A stretch of DNA of 64,000 nucleotides from Hippasteria phrygiana (lineage: Eukaryota > Echinodermata > Asteroidea > Valvatida > Goniasteridae), in assembly GCA_037893225.1 (NCBI GenBank), contig JAZGUH010000776.1, positions 124,001 through 188,000 on the forward strand, given 5' to 3'. Positions 61,151 to 64,000 of this stretch are shown in pieces. The position numbers and the translations under genes are program-made. How positions within the stretch are numbered: the first letter of the stretch is position 1; the number at the start of each line of letters is the position of its first letter. A model generated the notes under the pieces. The model was not told where the DNA came from and made no database searches. It saw nothing but the letters and a program-made list of their open reading frames with translations.

Positions 61151-63299
61151 TAAGCCTGTTCGATATTTTTTTCATATCGAAAATCGTATCGGCCCCTTAA
61201 AAAAACCCCGGAATATCGGGGAATTCGATATACCGAAGAATATCGCGATATATGTTACTTTTGGCCGCATTGCGTGTGGATTTGTCCCGTTTACTTTGCT
61301 CGAAATTCCAGTAACTCCACGGCCTGAAATTTTAGCAGGGCGGCAGACACAATGCGAGCGCGTACGCGACGCCCTTACGGCGACGGCGTGGAGTCTGGGG
61401 AATTTTGGATTCTAGATGCTCTATGGTACATGGTGCAATCTGAGGCATTTCCTGGCCACTTTCTTATGAGTCTGAAATTCTAGCGTACGGCAAATACTTC
61501 TACAAATCATAGAACGTCACACAACTTTGCACCCGACAATAACATTAAGATCACTTATTTTAATTTTTCACGAACGTCGTATATATACCACATTGAAATC
61601 ACTTGCTTACAAATCACGGTGTCGCCCACTAACCCGGCTTTGAAACTATAACTACGCATGCGCGTCTTTTTGACTAGCCTTTTCTCAAGACGCAGGTTTG
61701 CACAGTGATCGTTATACACGTGCGCTTATTGCTGCAATACATCCTTTCAGGCTTTAACAGAGGCTACTTACATTGTTTGCAATAAGGTCAACCCCTGTAG
61801 CGCATCTGCGCGTGCGCGTTGCTTTGTTGCTAGCCTTGGTCAAGTGCAAGCAACCGCACTGAATGCCACCGTCTTTCCCCAGTGTACAAGGCACACGCAG
61901 TTTAGGTGTAGTTACGTGTAGCGAACTGCGTCGCGTCTTGAGAAAAGATTAAAACACGTGCGCGCATCCATTGTACACTGTGCAATGTCATGTCGTCTTC
62001 ACAAAATATACGACACGATCGTTTGTTGACAGCTCGCCCATGGTATTATCATCTGTGTTACTAATCAATAATGCTGAAATAGAAACAAACGCTAGTCTTT
62101 CTGGAGTGCCATAAAGTAGCCAACTGAAGGTAAATGTCGTAAAACTCCAAATACTCAACGAGCGAAGGGAAGCCTTGTCAAACCGGCCCCCCGTTCCTGC
62201 CGCTTAATCCCGGCGGGCCCGATCCCGGTGGCCCCGATCTCATGATGCCGTGGTGACCAGCGGCGTAGGCAGGATTTAGGGGACGGGGGGGCCACGGTTA
62301 TTGATCGCCGTCCTGGGGGAGGGGTCTAAGGGGAGGGGGTGTCCCCCTCCCCTTTGGAATTTTTTTGGGAATTCGAGCATCCTCACATGCGATCTGGTGC
62401 AACATAGGGTAACTTCTGAGGTGTAATTTTTACTCATGAATTCATATTTTTTAGGTTAATCGTTCTTGGAAAAAAATCTTGCTTACAACTATAAAGCGCG
62501 TTTGTCTAGCCCTTGATTTTTGTCCCTATAATTTTTAGGTTAGAGCCTCTGCACCATTGGTTCAGTCATACCTTTACAGTTCTGAGTGTGACTAGTTGAT
62601 CTAGTTCCATTTGAAAACTGGATGTTCAAGTTAAAAACATATATGTCCAGAGAAGAACTAGAAGAACTAGATGAACACCAGCCGACGATTGTTCCGCCCA
62701 AATTCATCGATCACATGGTCATGATTCAGTTTAGGTCCTTATTGATGTACATGTGTGATAGCCCATTCAGCCTCGTTCGCAAAGCGAGCAAGGTGAAAAG
62801 TTATTCGCTACCGAGACGTGTACACGTATATCAATAGGATACATGTTCGCTAATCGCTACAGGCAGGGCAGGTTGTAGGTAACAGCTGTTCGTTGTATAC
62901 GAGCGTAGCGCACATCGACGCTAATACTACAGCTATAGGGCAATGCTACAGAAACTTGTTAGTGTTTGTGGGGCAATGATTGAATGAAGCATAATATAGC
63001 CATTTTCTGGTGGAATACCGGGGGCCGGACTGGAACGGTCTGTGCCCGGGCATCTTGGCCAGTTGACCTCGTATTGACGGAAAATTTTCAACATTTTTGG
63101 CAACAGTGAGGGGGGGGCCATGGCCCAATGGCCCCCCCCCCCCCTAAATACGCCGCTGGTGGTGACTTCCGTCATGTATTTTTGCATTCCTCCGTTCTTC
63201 CGGTAATGAAAAAGTGACGTCATCACGATAATATCGAATATCGCGATATTTATCTGCCGATATTTCGGTATCAAAATAAATGGATATCGAACAGCCTTA
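61151..63299. mobile_element. Middle element of the nest (TAAGCCTGTTCGATAT ends)
   Basis: TAAGCCTGTTCGATAT at the left is inverted as ATATCGAACAGCCTTA at the right with one mismatch. Palindromic TATCGCGATAT motifs lie inside both ends. The flanks GCTGAGAG and GCTGAAGT share five of eight bases, a worn possible 8-bp duplication. Confidence 0.7.
62258..63158. mobile_element. Inner element of the nest, hAT-like, 8-bp target duplication
   Basis: It begins CAGCGGCGTA and ends TACGCCGCTG. GTGGTGAC flanks it exactly (62250-62257, 63159-63166). G-rich and C-rich runs lie just inside the two ends. A 71-codon frame at 62622-62837 (MFKLKTYMSREELEELDEHQ at its start) has no recognised homology; it is too short for a transposase. 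Confidence 0.9.
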
Positions 63300-63745
63300 G
63301 CTGAAGTGAGAGTAAACTCCACGCAATCGGGGATCGCTGTTGACAATCTGGCTCTGAAGACGCGCGCGCTTAGCTTATCTTGGCATTTTTTTTCACTAGA
63401 CCGCCGGACTACTTAGAAAAGGGTTTTGACTAGACCGCCGCTGTTTTGACTAGAATTTGTCTAGCGGACCAGCGTTAAGGTCGAACCCTGGGGCTAATTT
63501 TCAACCCCTTTTAAAGTCTGTCAAGAATTCCAGTTTCCAATCCACTGGCCGCCAATGGGACTATAGAATCAGAACGAATTCTTGAGGACAGAACCAAAGT
63601 TCGCTGCAACAAAAGCGACGGGCGTAAGAAGAACGCGGGCTATTGGCCTTTACTTAACCCTACTTTGCATTTACAAACTTTAAATAACTTAAATTACTCT
63701 ACAAATTCTTAACAATAGGTTCTCTAATATTCAGTGAATGTAACA

Positions 63746-63925
63746 TGTGGATCATTCCATAAATTTGGCGTCCAAAAGTGTGACTTTTTTTGGTGACCCT
63801 GTTACGCCTGACCTGTGTAATTTCCATCAAGTGTCATTAAAATTGACTTCACACTATTTGTTAATTGTTTGGCAGGTACTTTGCTTTACACAATCACTTT
63901 TGGAGATAGAAAGCATTAACCCTAA
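63746..63925 (+). mobile_element. MITE family with GGTCATTCCAT ends, copy 3 (partial)
   Basis: It begins GTGGATCATTCCATAAATTT and follows the copy at 55166-55441 through CATTAAAATTGACTTCACAC and TTTTGGAGATAGAAAGCATTA. Similarity ends near 63925, where TAACCCTAACCTTCCCTAACC begins. The right end is missing. Confidence 0.75.
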
Positions 63926-64000
63926 CCTTCCCTAACCTGCCAAAATCAAACACCCCATTTGTGTTGAATTTTGTGTGATTGGGTACTGTAGAGCCTTGGC

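Larger units (their letters stand above)
60974..63490. mobile_element. Outer element of a three-level nest (CAGGGTT ends)
   Basis: CAGGGTTTCCCCTTAAC at the left pairs imperfectly with GTTAAGGTCGAACCCTG at the right. Just inside both ends are CACTAG..CGCCGG / GACTAGACCGCCG phrases. No clean target duplication was found. hAT-like by its CAGGG ends. Confidence 0.6.

Noticed and set aside
62622..62837. 71-codon frame as an exon of the WD40 gene
   Set aside because: It lies inside the innermost nested hAT-like element, has no acceptor that fits phase 2 of exon 9 and shows no WD40 pattern.

Overview
The window looks like nuclear DNA of an animal, most likely a marine invertebrate and perhaps a deuterostome. 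The grounds are: introns with GT..AG junctions in a WD40-repeat gene; many non-autonomous DNA transposons (hAT-, Tigger/pogo- and piggyBac-like) with intact target-site duplications; a decayed Tigger-type transposase; a tRNA-like SINE; scattered ACATGT runs; and a satellite carrying a telomere-like CCCTAA motif. The species cannot be fixed from the sequence alone. There are no operons, rRNA genes or CRISPR arrays.

Region 1 (1-27707) is one continuous satellite array, cut off by the left window edge. About 39 copies of a ~240 bp core alternate with two minisatellites: a 14-bp unit (CACTTGCACTGTAA and its CACTCG variant) and a 26-bp unit that contains TTAACCCTAACA. The core looks like a 79-nt exon: a pyrimidine-rich stretch ending in CAG or TAG precedes it and GTGAG follows it. 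The long reading frames in this array are by-products of the short repeat periods and are not genes.

Region 2 (27708-36400) begins with a tyrosine recombinase gene (28141-29135), 434 bp beyond the end of the array, broken by a single frameshift. A 134-bp direct repeat follows, with copies 3.26 kb apart, then a 1.47 kb inverted-repeat element rich in CCCAACTA motifs, a hairpin, and the first copy of a ~725 bp repeat family.

Region 3 (36400-41100) is stacked small transposons: a 50-bp-arm perfect hairpin, a 1.7 kb element with 140-bp inverted ends holding a nested hAT-type MITE, a second copy of that MITE, and a TTAA-flanked piggyBac-like MITE with three 68-bp tandem repeats.

Region 4 (41383-60448) is the only convincing host gene, on the + strand. 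Nine coding exons with compatible splice phases encode a disordered N-terminus followed by WD40-type repeats; the gene is probably incomplete at its 3' end. Its introns are filled with mobile DNA: a Tigger transposase remnant, a 34-bp minisatellite, a 2.15 kb TA-flanked element with another element inside, a pogo-like MITE, a SINE, a hAT element and several MITE families.

Region 5 (60449-64000) holds three transposons nested inside one another and the start of a third copy of a MITE seen twice upstream. No further exon was recognised there.
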